DNA of 64,000 nt. Source: Ophiura sarsii. Its lineage: Eukaryota; Echinodermata; Ophiuroidea; Amphilepidida; Ophiuridae. The DNA is taken from assembly GCA_035610835.1 (NCBI GenBank), contig CM069452.1:72326919-72390918 (forward strand). The letters run 5' to 3'. The notes under the pieces were generated by a model. It did not search any database, was not told the origin of the DNA, and was given only the letters and a program-made list of their open reading frames with translations. This document shows positions 1 to 11,490 of this stretch, piece after piece. Made by a program: the position numbers and the translations under genes. Within the stretch, counting starts at the first letter, position 1. Every line of letters begins with the position of its first letter.

Positions 1-128
1 AATTGTAACATGATCATTTCATGTGTGTTTTATTTCATTTCATTATCATTGCTTTCATCAAAATAAAATCAAAAAGTGAAGAAACGCGTGGATTGAGGAC
101 TCGATCATACATGTGCCTTTTACTTGTT

Positions 129-490
129 ACACCCTGTATAACATGGTAATTATTGGTCATATGTTTGTATTTGATGCAATATTATTACAAACGTCAATTT
201 AAAATTTATTATGACACTAAATTATGATAACGGTTAACTTTATTTCAGAAATACGTTTTCACATACTTAAATTGTTACAAATTTTGACCACCCTGTATAA
301 GGTATCCTTTATAACTAAAGACAAAGGTGGCAACATTTTTCTTTGTAATACTAGTGTATACTTTTGATTTATGCAGCTTAATAAATTATAATTTTATCTT
401 CAAGGTATGTAAATGACCAGTGAAAATTTTGTATTTTTAGTGCATTACTTGATGTTTGCACCCTATATATTATCTACCCACCCTGTATAA
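129..490. repeat. Three CACCCTGTATA mariner-like ends
   Basis: CACCCTGTATA occurs at 130, 289 and 479, all in the same orientation, as in the right terminus of the 46702-46917 element. No partner ends were found. Confidence 0.4.
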
Positions 491-2215
491 TGACCTTGAC
501 ATTGTCATTGTGAGATTTAGAAACGTGTATGCTTTCAAGAAATGTATACTTTCCTTATACTCCTATGTATAGTTTTAATGCTAAAAATGTTTTAAGCAAA
601 ATCCATGTGATTTTTCCATTTTTAGCATATGTCACTCAAAGGGGTCCCAACTCAGGGCACACGACCAGGAGGAGGTTGCAGTAAACATTTAATCCGAGTT
701 AAGTACTTCTCGAGTACCAGTAATCTGCTTACGCCTTTGTCCCAGCATGGTCCTAGCGAGAGAACTTGAATAGCCCGCCCGATTGAAATGGTTCATTCAG
801 GACAACCTGCGTTACGATCACTGATACAGCTGAACGAACACAATCGCACGAAGTTGGTCTATTTGAAATGACCCTGGGTGACCTGTACTGAATATTAACT
901 ACTAAAAAGACATTTTCGTGGCGTCAACCGCTGCTATCAACAAACAATTGCTATTTTATATTTCTTCATTGCTTATGACAAAACAACATCGAAAATCCGA
1001 TCACATTTATGTCAATTCCTTCTCAATTTTCAGCGAATTTCACTTCAGCCTTTCAGTGATAGGTGTAAAAAAATATGGCTTTTTAATATCGTTTTAATTA
1101 ATATTTGCGGGGCTTGGCGGGAGTTAAAATATAGTTCAAATTGAACCCGATGTTTTTTCCTATCTAGTCGTGCAAGTTATATCTTTGGCCAATGCGTCCC
1201 TCAAGTACGGAAAATTAATAAATAACCAGGAAATCAAACGGAAGTGCTTGCCGTTTTGGTCCAAATCGTGAAATCATTGATGCTGAAAAACTAGACAGCA
1301 AACCAACAAGTTGTTATAAACGAGGTGTTTTTATTGGATTGGTGGTTAGCTAGTTTAATCAGCAGAACAGATAATGAGTTGTTAGGGGTTAAAAAATGGT
1401 TATTTAATTGGTAATTAGGGCATTTATTTATTATCCCGGTATACATGCGCAAGGGACTGTGGGTAGAAATCACTTCCAGTAGAGGCTATCCATGTATCGG
1501 CCATATTTGGGGGAACTAAATCTGTTTCAGAATTTAAAAAGACCAACACCACAGATATCTAATCCGTGACCAACACACGTGTTGGTGGATACTCATTCAA
1601 AATAACCCGCCAAATGTAGGCCTATAGCTCATTCTTTGAACAATAACAATTATATTGAAGGTTATGCATTGAATTGATCTGAACAACGTGAGTGACGTGA
1701 TACTCTCTATCCGCGATCTGGATCAACAGATTACGGTCGATCAAAATACTCCATTCATGGTGAATCGATCGTAACGCACGTAGGGACAATAGAAGCCATT
1801 ACTGACCACCCTCCTCTTAATAACAACTCTCTGGTAAAACCACTGGGATGAATATGAATGGAATCGAACCAGGAATATATAGCAGTAGAACGCTCTTGTT
1901 AGACAACAATGGTTCATTTCAAGTAGTTAAAAGTATTACAAAGAAGGTTAGGTCTTTACAAATATTATTTATTTATTTTATGAATTTATTTATTCAAATG
2001 AAATAAAACTATTTGAAAAATAATTATATTGTTCTCTTTAATGTTCCTTGCATGATCCCCTAACCATTTAATTTATACAAGATATAAGATTGTATGATAT
2101 TGTGAAAGTGGCCCAACCCGATTTCTGGACGACTTAGTAGATTAGTCATAAATTTAAAACGCAAGTAGTTAAAAAGACCAAATAAAATGATTCTGGTAGC
2201 CAAAATATTGAGATA
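491..2215. other. No gene seen
   Basis: AT-rich, without supported exon or clear element. The missing N-terminal UGT exon was looked for here and in 2544-3880 and not found. Confidence 0.5.
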
Positions 2216-2543
2216 TGCACGCTAGGATCAGTTGAATATTAAAAAAGTGACGATCCAAAATTTAAGGTAAAGTCACATTTTCATTTTTACATTTCAACAC
2301 GGGGGAGAGTATGACAGGTAGCGTGTGTGTGGCGTATTGATCCATAGGAACAATCGGAACAATCGGAACGATACGGCCGACTATCCAACCTGCGCATGCA
2401 TACCCCAATTGCACTACCGGTAATCGATAATGTACCCGTAGCTGGGTCCGCGTGTAGAAAAGAAAAATGTGAAATTGAAAGTCGGACTTTACCTTACATT
2501 ATGGAGTGTCACTTCCTCAATAATCACCTGATCCTAGCGTGCA
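2216..2543. mobile_element. MITE with TGCACGCTAGGATCAG ends
   Basis: A perfect 16-bp inverted terminus plus an inner mirrored AAGGTAAAGTC. The core GAGAGT.TGACAGGTAGCGTGTGTG recurs at 58155-58185. Confidence 0.7.
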
Positions 2544-3825
2544 ATATTTCATATTAAAGAAGATAAATTTCTCAACAACTTTATTATTAAATATTTTTAG
2601 TTAGGATGTATAGGCCTAGTTTTTAGAGGTAGAAGCCCGTTTATTTCCTGTATAGTTACTTTTTTGATGACTGTAGGGGTAATATCAAGGAGTTATAATA
2701 GATTCATAAACTCTGGAACCCATTTTGACCAATGATGAAACAGCGGTACTTTTATTGATGTTATTTGCGCTCCATAATAAAATGCTATTCATGATAGTGT
2801 GAATAGGGCCAATCATGTAGCTTTACAAATCCCGACAACCAAATACTTAATCCAACAGCTCGAACTCGAAATATGTTATCCCTTTGGAAGCGGTCACCAC
2901 AATAATAAAAAGCGACCATCATCGACCTTATACAGTTTTCTAAAGAAATTGTTTGTCAACCTATTCATAATTTAGTGGATACTCAAGATTAACTTTTCAT
3001 TATTTTCCTTTTTTTATGCACGTGAAATGATGGAAACATTAAACTAAAAAAGATCCGTTCTACGTATTTATTTGTGAGAAGTTTTTTAATTCAATCATCA
3101 TTTCTTTTTATAAACCAGGTACAAAACCATTTGGCCTAGGATGGAGAAAAATTTATACCAACCAAGATACGGATTACTATAAATGTTACTTTATGTATTT
3201 CTGGCTATGAGACTACCTGAATACCTTTATCAATGTATCTGAATAGCAACACATCTTCTCTATCAAAAATACGCGGGCAATTGACAACACCTGTTTGCAG
3301 GCAAAGTCAATGCAGATAATTTTACCGCAAGTTCTCAGTTACTAGGTTTAATAATAGTTGTTCACCCTATCTATACATAGTGGTGAATACGTCACAATAG
3401 TACAGGCACTGATGATGACAATGTATTATCCATGCCATATTACGATTCAAATTCGAGTGCCTTCCCCTATTTTGCTTCTGTTACCTCTGACTAAAATGGT
3501 AAATCGGCCAATGTCTGCGAATCAACTATAGAGTAGATTTAGTGAGTCTATAATTATGGGAGAAGTATCTACCCCTCCCCGAAAACCCCGCTTCCTTGGG
3601 CGCAAATTTACATGTGAAGAACGTCATAGAGGGGGTATATCATTGTTATAGCAACCCAGACGAGATGAGACGCTATAATTTGTATCGCCGCAATACGCAT
3701 TAATGGAACAGAGATTGTACATGTTCGACAAGCTTTGCCTAAATTTGAAAGCAGGGCGATTTTGACTTTAATAAATGCGAGGGAGAGCGAACCGGAGAAT
3801 TTTTGTGATAACATATTCGCAACTC
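2544..3825. other. No gene seen
   Basis: AT-rich unannotated sequence; no coding blocks on either strand. Confidence 0.5.
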
Positions 3826-3873
3826 CTCCATCCCTCACTCCCTCCATCCCTCACTCCCTCCATCCCTCCATCT
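3826..3873 (+). repeat. CCCTCACTCCCTCCAT minisatellite
   Basis: About three 16-bp units of CCATCCCTCACTCCCT immediately upstream of MITE copy 1. Confidence 0.75.
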
Positions 3874-3880
3874 TTTACCA

Positions 3881-4087
3881 TAACACATTTCACGCGGCTG
3901 TCGTCTGCAGACGACAGTTCCAAAATGTCAAAATTATTGAATTTTATCAACATATTTGGAATCGCCATGAAAAAGGCATTACGGATAAGCATACCTTTTA
4001 TTGGTTCATTTATTTTTGAAATAAAAGTGGGAAAGATTTCTGAAAAAAATGTTTGGTATAAGTTAAACGCCGCGTAGAAAGTGTTTT
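3881..4087 (+). mobile_element. CACTTTCCACGCGGC MITE, copy 1
   Basis: TAACACATTTCACGCGGC at the left and GCCGCGTAGAAAGTGTTTTA at the right, with the GTCTGCAGAC palindrome and the internal block CATATTTGGAATC. It is 32 bp upstream of the first UGT exon seen. Confidence 0.7.
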
Positions 4088-4119
4088 AAATGAATATACC
4101 AATTTTTGTTATTCACCAG

Positions 4120-4342
4120 GAGTGGGAAACATTTCTTCACAATGTTGGCGATGAGGGAGCTATACTATTCTCAATGGGCACAGCAGCAACAGGTATAGAC
4201 GAAGACATAGCCGCCATATTTACCGGAGCCTTTGCTAATATACCGCAAAAGGTGATATGGAAATTAAGTGGCAAACCACCAGCTGTCAACGTGTCCTCTA
4301 ATGTGAAAATTGCAAAGTGGATACCGCAGAATGACCTACTCG
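4120..4342 (+). CDS. UDP-glycosyltransferase, internal exon (start of C-terminal half)
   Basis: This exon opens the conserved donor-binding half of a family 1 UDP-glycosyltransferase, the ER enzymes that move a sugar from a UDP-sugar onto small lipophilic acceptors. It reads EWETFLHNVGDEGAILFSMG, then an 'IPQKVIWKLSGK' block and 'KWIPQNDLLG', the diagnostic start of the UGT signature. The 5' border is the acceptor CACCAG before 4120 (phase 0). The 3' border is a strong donor GTAAGA at 4343 (phase 1). Its 223 nt correspond roughly to vertebrate exons 2 plus 3 (about 220 nt), so a boundary found in vertebrates is absent here. The N-terminal half of about 280 residues was not found in 1-4119. 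It lies further upstream or is lost. A MITE ends 32 bp before the exon. Confidence 0.85.
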
Positions 4343-4609
4343 GTAAGAAACGGAATGATCTTTCACAGGAGACGAAAACACTGGCAATATCGTCATACAA
4401 GGTGTCTAAAATTAATAAAAATATGAAAACAACATTGCAGTCCAAGAATGCCTGCAATATAATGGTGAAAATGTTTCTGTTAATTTTGATCAAAATATCT
4501 TTATCCATTCCTATAAGGTATGACATTATAGATAATCGGTGAAACACAGTTTATCTCTTTCAGCGTATTTCAATTGATTAAAGCTCACACCAAACTTCAA
4601 AACGGCTGC

Positions 4610-4747
4610 TTAACCCTAACCCACCCGGTGGATTTTCCAACAAAAAATGTTCAAGCGAAAAAAGCACACACAACAAGAGGTGCCACGCCCCGGGGTTTGA
4701 ACCCACGATCTCTCGGTTGGCGGGCGAACGCTCTACCAACTGCGCCA

Positions 4748-4786
<39 letters not shown>

Positions 4787-4922
4787 GGAAGCTGTGCTGG
4801 GCGAGTGTATTCGCCCAGCTATATAGCCCGGGGCCATTATTTCGGTGAAAAACATCAGCGCCAGGTGGAACCGACAGGCTGGGAAATGGGATTTCATGGG
4901 ATCCGGGGCTGTAAGGGTTAAG
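4610..4922 (-). mobile_element. TIR element carrying a tRNA-like module (copy 1)
   Basis: The ends are inverted: TTAACCCTAACCC at 4610 and its counterpart GTAAGGGTTAAG at 4922. Inside, on the - strand, is GTGGCGCAGTTGGTAGAGCG (box A), then GTGGGTTCAAACCCCGG (box B), preceded by GGCTATATAGC and GGGCGAATACACTCGCCC. A 37-base G run (4749-4785) has invaded where the tRNA acceptor stem would start. The copies at 54977 and 55308 share this layout. It lies in a UGT intron. Confidence 0.6.
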
Positions 4923-5224
4923 AAAGTATGATACAAATCCCTCAAGCAGAACAATTCCTTCGCCCCATTCAAATATTGCTTCTTATAACAAAAACAACCG
5001 TTGATATCTATTAATTTTGTAGTGAAAAAAATTAAGGACAAAGAAACTTACCTGTATATTATTATTATTATTGTAACAAATTATAGCTGCCTTGTGCTTC
5101 ATTCCGTGTAAGACCTATTTGAGGTTATTGCCTTACTAGTATCTGACCAACCCATTTTTTCGATTTAAAAAAAAATCTTGAGATGTTTGGCTTTTTATAT
5201 ACATAGTCTGATAGTTATAAATTA

Positions 5225-5815
5225 AGCACTGCAAATATCAGTAACCAATCGAAATTCATCATTTGGATGACGTCATATACTTTTAAAATTGTCTTTATTC
5301 AATTTTGTGATTCCAGAAACCCCTTTAAAGGCAATTTTGGCCTTTCAAACAATCACATAATATTTACAATAGATCTCTAAATTCAACCGACCAAACTAAT
5401 TTGGGCATTTTTATGACATTTTTAATATCTTCATTGAACTTTGAGCATCCAAAAACCCTTTCCCAGCCATTTGGCCTTTCAATATAGACACATTTATGTT
5501 AATAATGACAATTCAATCGACCAATCACAAATAAGCATTTAGATGACGTCATACATGTTCAAAACATCTCCATTGAATTCTACTTATCTAGACTAGAAAC
5601 CCCTTGTAAAGACGTCATACATGTTCAAAAACATCTCCATTGAATTCTTCTTATCTAGACTAGAAACCCCTTGTAAAGACAATTTTGATATCAAATTCGA
5701 CAGATACATTTACGTTGGTATTGATAATTCAAGCGACCAAACAAAATTCAGCATTTTCATGACGTCATACATTTCAAAAATATCTTCATTGAATTCTGGA
5801 GGTTCATAAAACCCA
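5225..5815 (+). repeat. Degenerate tandem repeat with TGACGTCAT motif
   Basis: Units of about 140 bp recur with the order CAATCGACCAA, AGCATTT, (T)GACGTCATAC, CATTGAATTC, AGAAACCCCTT and GGCAATTTTGG. One stretch is an almost exact 66-bp tandem duplication (5545-5610 and 5611-5677). The TGACGTCA octamer is a perfect CRE-like palindrome and appears at least four times. The array sits in the UGT intron immediately upstream of the duplicated splice acceptors. Confidence 0.7.
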
Positions 5816-5914
5816 TAAGAGGGCAATCTTATCTTGTTTTTATGCCGATTATGTTATATCTGGACCTTTAGCACAATTTAAAGACGATTCTGGCCCACTG
5901 TGCGCCGCCATTTT

Positions 5915-6340
5915 GTTCATAAAAGCGCTTGTGAGCCGGCCATAGCCACAGATTTATAACCTAGACCTAGTGCGCCGCCGCCATTCTCTTTCCACCATGG
6001 GTACTATAAAACTAACCCGTATTTTGATGACCACCATACTTTCCATAGGTCATCTCAAGATCAAAGCGCATGTGCTTCATTGCCACATATTTATAACCTA
6101 GATCCAGTGCGCCGCCGCCATTTTGTTTCCACCATGTGTACTATATATAAAACTAACCTGTATTTTATGACCCCCATATTTTCCAGAGGTCATCCCAAGA
6201 TCAATGCGCTTGTGAATCATATAACCTAGATCCAGTGCGACGCCGCCATTGTTTCCACCATGTGTACTATAAAACTAACCTGTATTTTATGACCCCATTA
6301 CTTTCCATAGGTCATCCCAAGATCAAAGCGCTTGTAAGTC
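5915..6340 (+). repeat. Tandem copies of intron end plus exon start (UGT)
   Basis: A unit of about 122-140 bp holds a GCCGCCATT...CCACCATG block, ACTATAAAACTAACC, a pyrimidine-rich acceptor and the first 30 or so bases of the UGT exon. It is repeated in direct orientation. Copies of the exon start (GGTCATCYCAAGATCAA) lie at 6048, 6188 and the true exon at 6310. A further partial copy (AAAGCGCTTGTGAG) lies near 5925. The two full decoys keep an AG acceptor and an open start of the exon, but diverge after about 10 codons. Confidence 0.8.
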
Positions 6341-6530
6341 ATGGCGGATTAAACAGCATTATCGAAGCTCTGTATCACGGAGTACCAGTTGTGGCGCTAC
6401 CGCTATTTGCGGATCACGTTGACGTTGCCCAAAGGGTGGTATCTCGAGGTTGGGGCGTCAAAGTCGACGTATCGACCTTAACGAGTGACGAATTGGCAGA
6501 TGCGATACGCACAGTGATCGAGGACCCAAG
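6311..6530 (+). CDS. UDP-glycosyltransferase, exon with UGT signature
   Basis: Joined in phase to the previous exon, this gives GHPKIKALVSHGG, the middle of the UGT signature that binds the nucleotide sugar, followed by EALYHGVPVVALPLFADHVD. Its 220 nt match the length of the equivalent vertebrate exon. The acceptor is CCATAG at 6305-6310 and the donor GTAAGG at 6531. The residue after FAD, normally Gln in animal UGTs, is His; the PROSITE-type signature tolerates this, but the position contacts the sugar and may affect donor choice. The intron end plus exon start is present in tandem copies upstream (see 5915-6340), and a MITE begins three bases into the following intron. Confidence 0.88.
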
Positions 6531-6533
6531 GTA

Positions 6534-6738
6534 AGGGACGCACCATTAGATTTTCAGGGGCGGTGGGGGAGGGGCATGGAAGGGTGTTTTTTGGAGGGGG
6601 CAGCATTTTATCCCCATTTTTAATGTATTTCTTTGTAATAAGTTAGGTGGATTTTCTTTTCAAAACAAATTACACGCCCCCCCCCCCCCCCCCTCCGACC
6701 CCCCTGACCCCACCCCCTGAGTATAACGGTGCATCCCT
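6534..6738. mobile_element. MITE abutting a UGT splice donor
   Basis: AGGGACGCACCATTAGA mirrors the right end TATAACGGTGCATCCCT. It contains a C run of 17. Its first bases form part of the donor GTAAGG. Confidence 0.55.
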
Positions 6739-8264
6739 GCTCTATTTTGGTCCGACTGACCAATTTTCTTCGAATTTTCAACCCCCCCAAAATGGAACAA
6801 TTTTGATTTTGTTTTGAAAATTGTTGAAAACTCCCCAAAAAAACCTGACATTTTGTTTTAAAAAAATCCACTAAAAACAAAACACCAGGCCGACTATTAC
6901 CCGACCCTACGTGAGAGGTAGAATAGCCCGTAGAACGTTGTCTTTTGAGTTAATTAAGCAATAGTCATTAATGTATCATCTGACACTGTTAAAACATTAG
7001 AAAATTGTTCGCAAAGTAATTTGTTAACAATCTTAGGATATTGTTCGCAAAATAATTTTATTACACCCTTTTGAATATTGGAAACTAAATTTATTACAGT
7101 CTAAGAGTATTGTTCGGAAAGTAAATGTATTACAACCTTAGAATATTGTTCAGAGCTTAGATTTAGACAACTGTATTAGATATTGTACGCGGAATGGTTT
7201 ATTACTGTTTAGAAAACTATTGTAGCTAAAAGAAGGAGACAAAGTACGATTTCATGAGTGTCCAGGGTTGTGAGTGCACATAGATTAGAAGTATAAATTG
7301 TGCCCCCTGCCCTCTATCGCCCTTAAACAGTTATTGAAAGTCGCCAACATATTGTATTGACACCACTTGCCAACAACATACAAGCGTGTCACCAAAGGTT
7401 AACCTCTATGTTAATTGGTTGCTCACGAAGGTATTGAGTCTGTAAGATTGTGTATGCTATCTGAAGAGATAAGAAGCGCCCATTGATACCTGTCATGTGC
7501 AGCGATCCATGGTCCGATGCGACATTGTAATAGTTGATGGCCCATCGATTTAATCATCATTCAGTTTAATCTGTATCACGAACTCATCCTTTGAGTAGCA
7601 GCGCGCTATTTTTGATCCAGTGTTATCCACACGTGTATTACACTATTCTTAATTTCCTTTCCTGAAAGCACTTTAGTATGGGATGGTGAACGACTCACAG
7701 ACCTTGATATGCCAATTAAAACCTATTGGGTACATTATCAGTCAGTCGTTAAATAGCACACACAAAAAGCATTCACTGTGAAATGAAATATGCACGATTT
7801 CTTGCCGAAGACACGCACTCCGGTTAGCTGTGCATACTAATTAGTTTAGGAGCGGCTTATTTCAAACCCTTTTTCGCCATGGTATTGTCTAATGGGCTTA
7901 AATTTGAACTGTGGTTTAGAAAAACCCATGAACTCCAGGTAATAAAAGGATAATGGATATAACAATATATTTCTTATATAATAACAGTATTTCCTGCCTT
8001 TCGATAAACCGGCACAAGCCGCACAATTACCACATATTATCATCGTGTTTGATAGAAAATTTCTCCCAAAGAACAAATAACACATTGTAAAATGTAAACT
8101 CGTCAAAGGTTATAAGGTTCCTGACAATAAAATGTGAAACATCTTGGAAATAATGCAGTAAGATACTCTGGAGGTAGACGATTACATCCATGAATGACAA
8201 TTTGCGGAGTAAAAATATACACCATGTTCCAATACACAGGCCAAATCGCTTATTGTAACAAAAT

Positions 8265-8346
8265 TTCGTCAGGCAGGATTCGAACCGGCGCGGGGAGAAT
8301 CCAATAGATTTATAGTCTATAGCCTTAACCGCTCGGCCATGACTAC
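8265..8346 (-). tRNA. tRNA-Ser-like gene or pseudogene with ATA anticodon
   Basis: The - strand has a D-arm GCCGAGCGGTTAAGGC, a perfect anticodon stem ATAGA/TCTAT with loop CTATAAA (anticodon ATA), a long variable arm (TTGGATTCTCCCCGCG) and T-arm GCCGGTTCGAATCCTGC. The body is clearly serine type. A serine tRNA would carry AGA, CGA or TGA, so the middle base is changed. The acceptor stem pairs at only 5 of 7 positions with one extra base, and the T-stem has one mismatch. A pseudogene is the more likely reading. Confidence 0.5.
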
Positions 8347-8558
8347 TCATTGAAACGACCGTCGTGTTCAATAGGTAATGAGCCAGTGGTGAATTTTGGG
8401 GACTCATATTTTATTTAAAATAAAAATAACACATACACTGAAAGCTAACATTAAAATTAATATTGTCTAAACCTGTCAAAACTGTTGGAACCTTTGCCCC
8501 ATATACAGTAAGATGGGCTAGAGGTAGACAACTACTAAGTCAAGCGTTCTGGGTCCTA

Positions 8559-9638
8559 CAGTGCAACAGAGCATAAATTTCCAAATATTGAATTATGAAT
8601 ATAGTGCCTCCTGATTGTTGTACAACAATGAACATTTCAATCCTAAGTATGTGTATCATATATAATTAAAACAGCTTTGTTTTAAAGTACTATTTCGTGT
8701 CCTTGTATGATTATCAGCATTGTTCCATTTCTTATTAAACCTGATTTCGGATTGGCCAATACTTGATTATCAATACACGCTAATCCAACCAGCTAATGCC
8801 TACTTCCTTTCATGGCCTTGACTATTTAAATATTTCTTTTTTTATTTAGACTTAGTGCAGGCCTTTAACAAGATACCTGTTTGTACACCCATGCATGTCA
8901 GCACACGGTCACCTAAAATTACATACACCATTATGACTGCACACTGGCGAATTGCATTTCAAATTTCATGTAGCGCGAATTTTAAACCACTGGTCCTTTA
9001 GCATGGGCATGTCCTTGAATATTCCTTCCATTGTTTGCGTGCATGGTTTCACAAGTATTAATAGACTTTTGCCAAGTCTGTGTACAGTTGTATGAAATAG
9101 TGGTTACATGTGGTTTTTTCTCTTTTTAAATATACTAATTGTTTGGAGGACGATATTTTAAATACTAAAGGGATATTGAATTATCTGCTCAGAAGCACAT
9201 CTTTACCTTTAATTTGATACCATGCAAGTCTGGTTTGGATACACAGTATTACTTAATAATTTCAACGAGTTTGGCCATTAATTAAGCTTAATTAACACAG
9301 ATTTTGGGTTTTTGTTAAAAGTAAAGATAAATGTGAACTTTTTCTCAGACAGTATTGTTGGCAATGATGGGAACTTCATTTCCTGTAACTTTGGTGTTAA
9401 TAGCATTTATAGTTTTTGCTGGAAATTCCAAAAAGCAAAATGTTAATGTATTTCTTTATAATATGCTAATCATATGCAAATAAGGTCAAACCTTTTTTTC
9501 TTCTCTATGACATTAAATCACCAAGCTGTATTCTATAATATGATATTGTCTCCTTTAGTGTCTTACATATGTTACTTTTTGAATTAGAGCGTAATTTCAA
9601 TAGCATGCACTTTTGGAAATTTATGCTCTGTTGCACTG
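8559..9638. mobile_element. Tc1/mariner-like non-autonomous element
   Basis: Inverted ends CAGTGCAACAGAGCATAAAT and TTTCCAAA are flanked by TA on both sides (8557-8558, 9639-9640). The 1080 bp hold no open frame of note. Confidence 0.72.
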
Positions 9639-9892
9639 TATCATTTCGATCATCATTCACTAAACGTCAGCACACCTAAATATTTCGAATCTCCGAATGA
9701 TCGAGCATCAAATGTAACAGAATGAACTACGAGAATCTACGGGATCCTCATAACAGAAAGAGCTCATCTCTCTCATTAGTGATCGCGCTAACGACTGACT
9801 GTTCTTGAACATATAAACAATGTATTGTGATAACCAAATATCATAGTTTGTATTTAGATTCATTATGAATTAAACTAAAAAAGTGGAATTTT

Positions 9893-10171
9893 TTAGGGGG
9901 GGGGGCGTATTTTTTGAAAAAAGGTACATTGATACCCAAAAACTCGTAAAAGGTTGCCCCCCCCACCATTGTTTAGTCATCTCACACTATTTTGAGAGCG
10001 GGGGGGGGGGGGGGGTGGTGGGTGTGGGTTAGAACAAAGTTTAGTCAAAAACGGCCCGAAAAAATGCTTTGAAAGGTGGGATTTTCGGAAAATAGGGGGG
10101 TGGAGGTGGGGCGTTTTCACAAAAAAAGAAACATTAGTACAAAAAAAGTACATTGGTACAAAAAAGGTACA

Positions 10172-10203
<32 letters not shown>

Positions 10204-10231
10204 GCCCCGCCCCCATCTGATTACGGGCCTG
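9893..10231. repeat. Poly-G/poly-C rich unit in UGT intron
   Basis: Runs of 11 G, 16 G and 29 C alternate with AAAAAGGTACATTG repeats, ending ATTACGGGCCTGG as at 63265-63279. It may be another MITE of that type, but the left end is not clear. Confidence 0.4.
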
Positions 10232-11409
10232 GAGAACTTGTTTATGAATTAAAGTATAACATTTGTTTCTGAATTCATGTTAAATATAAACACATTACCA
10301 TGAACTTTGTTATCATAATACCTTGTGTATATGCCCATGAATGTACCCAATCGGTTTTAATTGTCATATCTCTTCTGAAATGCCAAAATTATAGCGATAT
10401 AAAATTCATTTTAGAAATCTATCACGTTCTGTATGTCGATGGCCATCCCATGCTAAAGTGCGTTCAGATTATTTAAAAATTGTAATGAACGTGTGGATAA
10501 TACTGGATTCAAATAGCGCGCTTACTCAAATAATGAGGTCGTGCTACAAATTAAACTGAATGATGATAATCGATTGGCGATTGACTAAACAATATCCGCA
10601 TCGGACCTTGTGTACAGTGATGAATAGCTGTACCGTGCTTCTTATCTCTTTAGGTATATTAGTCTCAGATGCTATTGTAAATATCAGCCAATCGATATGA
10701 TAATTGGTCCCTCGCACGCGCTATTCAATCCTGCTGCTTATCAGACTAAATATGCGCGCCAACAACAAATACATATGGAGTGCATAGGAATGTACACGCC
10801 CCTATAGTTTACCGTGAGACTGTGCATAGCTGTACATTGCTGTACATCCCCTACTAAAGGTCAAATCTAAAGGTATACCTTGGTGTGCTTTTTTAACACA
10901 TTATTTGGCTGGTAAATACCACATATTTGATATCAATGGAAAGCTTGAAACACATTTTATCAGCTACAATTACTTATTCTGTGATTAAAACTACTCTCTT
11001 TGAGAAATGCCATCTGCAAGTACGAAGTTTCACATATTTCGCATGACATCGGTGTTCCCCACCTTACTGACTGGCCTTTTAAAAGGTATGCTATCCCCAA
11101 AGTATGCCAGCCGGTAGCCTTAGTCCTACTCTTCAAAGTGTTATGCATTTTATGGATGAAATGTGCGGCAATTGTTTCATACAAATGCTACCAAGATATT
11201 GTATGTTTTCCCATAGCGTTACACTCAAATTACCCGGATGTGGCAATCAACGGCAACATTATTACCATTTCTCGACTATTGAGGGCAGTGCGTATAATTA
11301 TAGGAAAATAATAAGAACGTAATCTATGTGAGTGAGCCGTATTGATCAATTTCAATTTGAGACTTACTTTTGAACTGGATGTCGTAGGCCTTTTGTAGGT
11401 CTTACTTAA
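10232..11409. other. UGT intron, no gene
   Basis: Apart from the right arm of the large inverted repeat (to 10680), nothing recognisable. Confidence 0.5.
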
Positions 11410-11490
11410 TAATAATAATGATAAGAAGAAGAAGAAGAAATGTGTATAGCGCCGAATGCAAAACAAGCCTCTTAGCGCTTGACAACATAG
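11410..11490 (-). mobile_element. LINE 3' end remnant
   Basis: An (AATAATAAT/GAAGAA) tail followed by TGTATAGCGCC...CTTAGCGCTTGAC repeats the 3' UTR hairpin of the two larger LINEs, in - orientation. No coding sequence is attached. It sits in the last UGT intron. Confidence 0.6.

Larger units (their letters stand above)
7445..10680. mobile_element. Large composite bounded by a 300-bp inverted repeat
   Basis: The stretch 7445-7760 and the reverse complement of 10340-10680 align over GATAAGAAGC, GGTCCGATGCG, CATCATTCAGTTTAAT, AGCGCGCTATTT, TTATCCACACG, GCACTTTAG, ATGGGATGG and TTGGGTACATT. The 3.2-kb unit encloses the tRNA-Ser-like sequence and the TA-flanked element. No transposase gene was recognised. 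Confidence 0.6.

Noticed and set aside
4610..4625. Telomeric repeat (TTAACCCTAACCC)
   Set aside because: Only two units, and they coincide with the inverted end of a mobile element.
4574..4921. Long open frame with poly-glycine
   Set aside because: It is created by the G run and runs through a tRNA-like element; no protein family.
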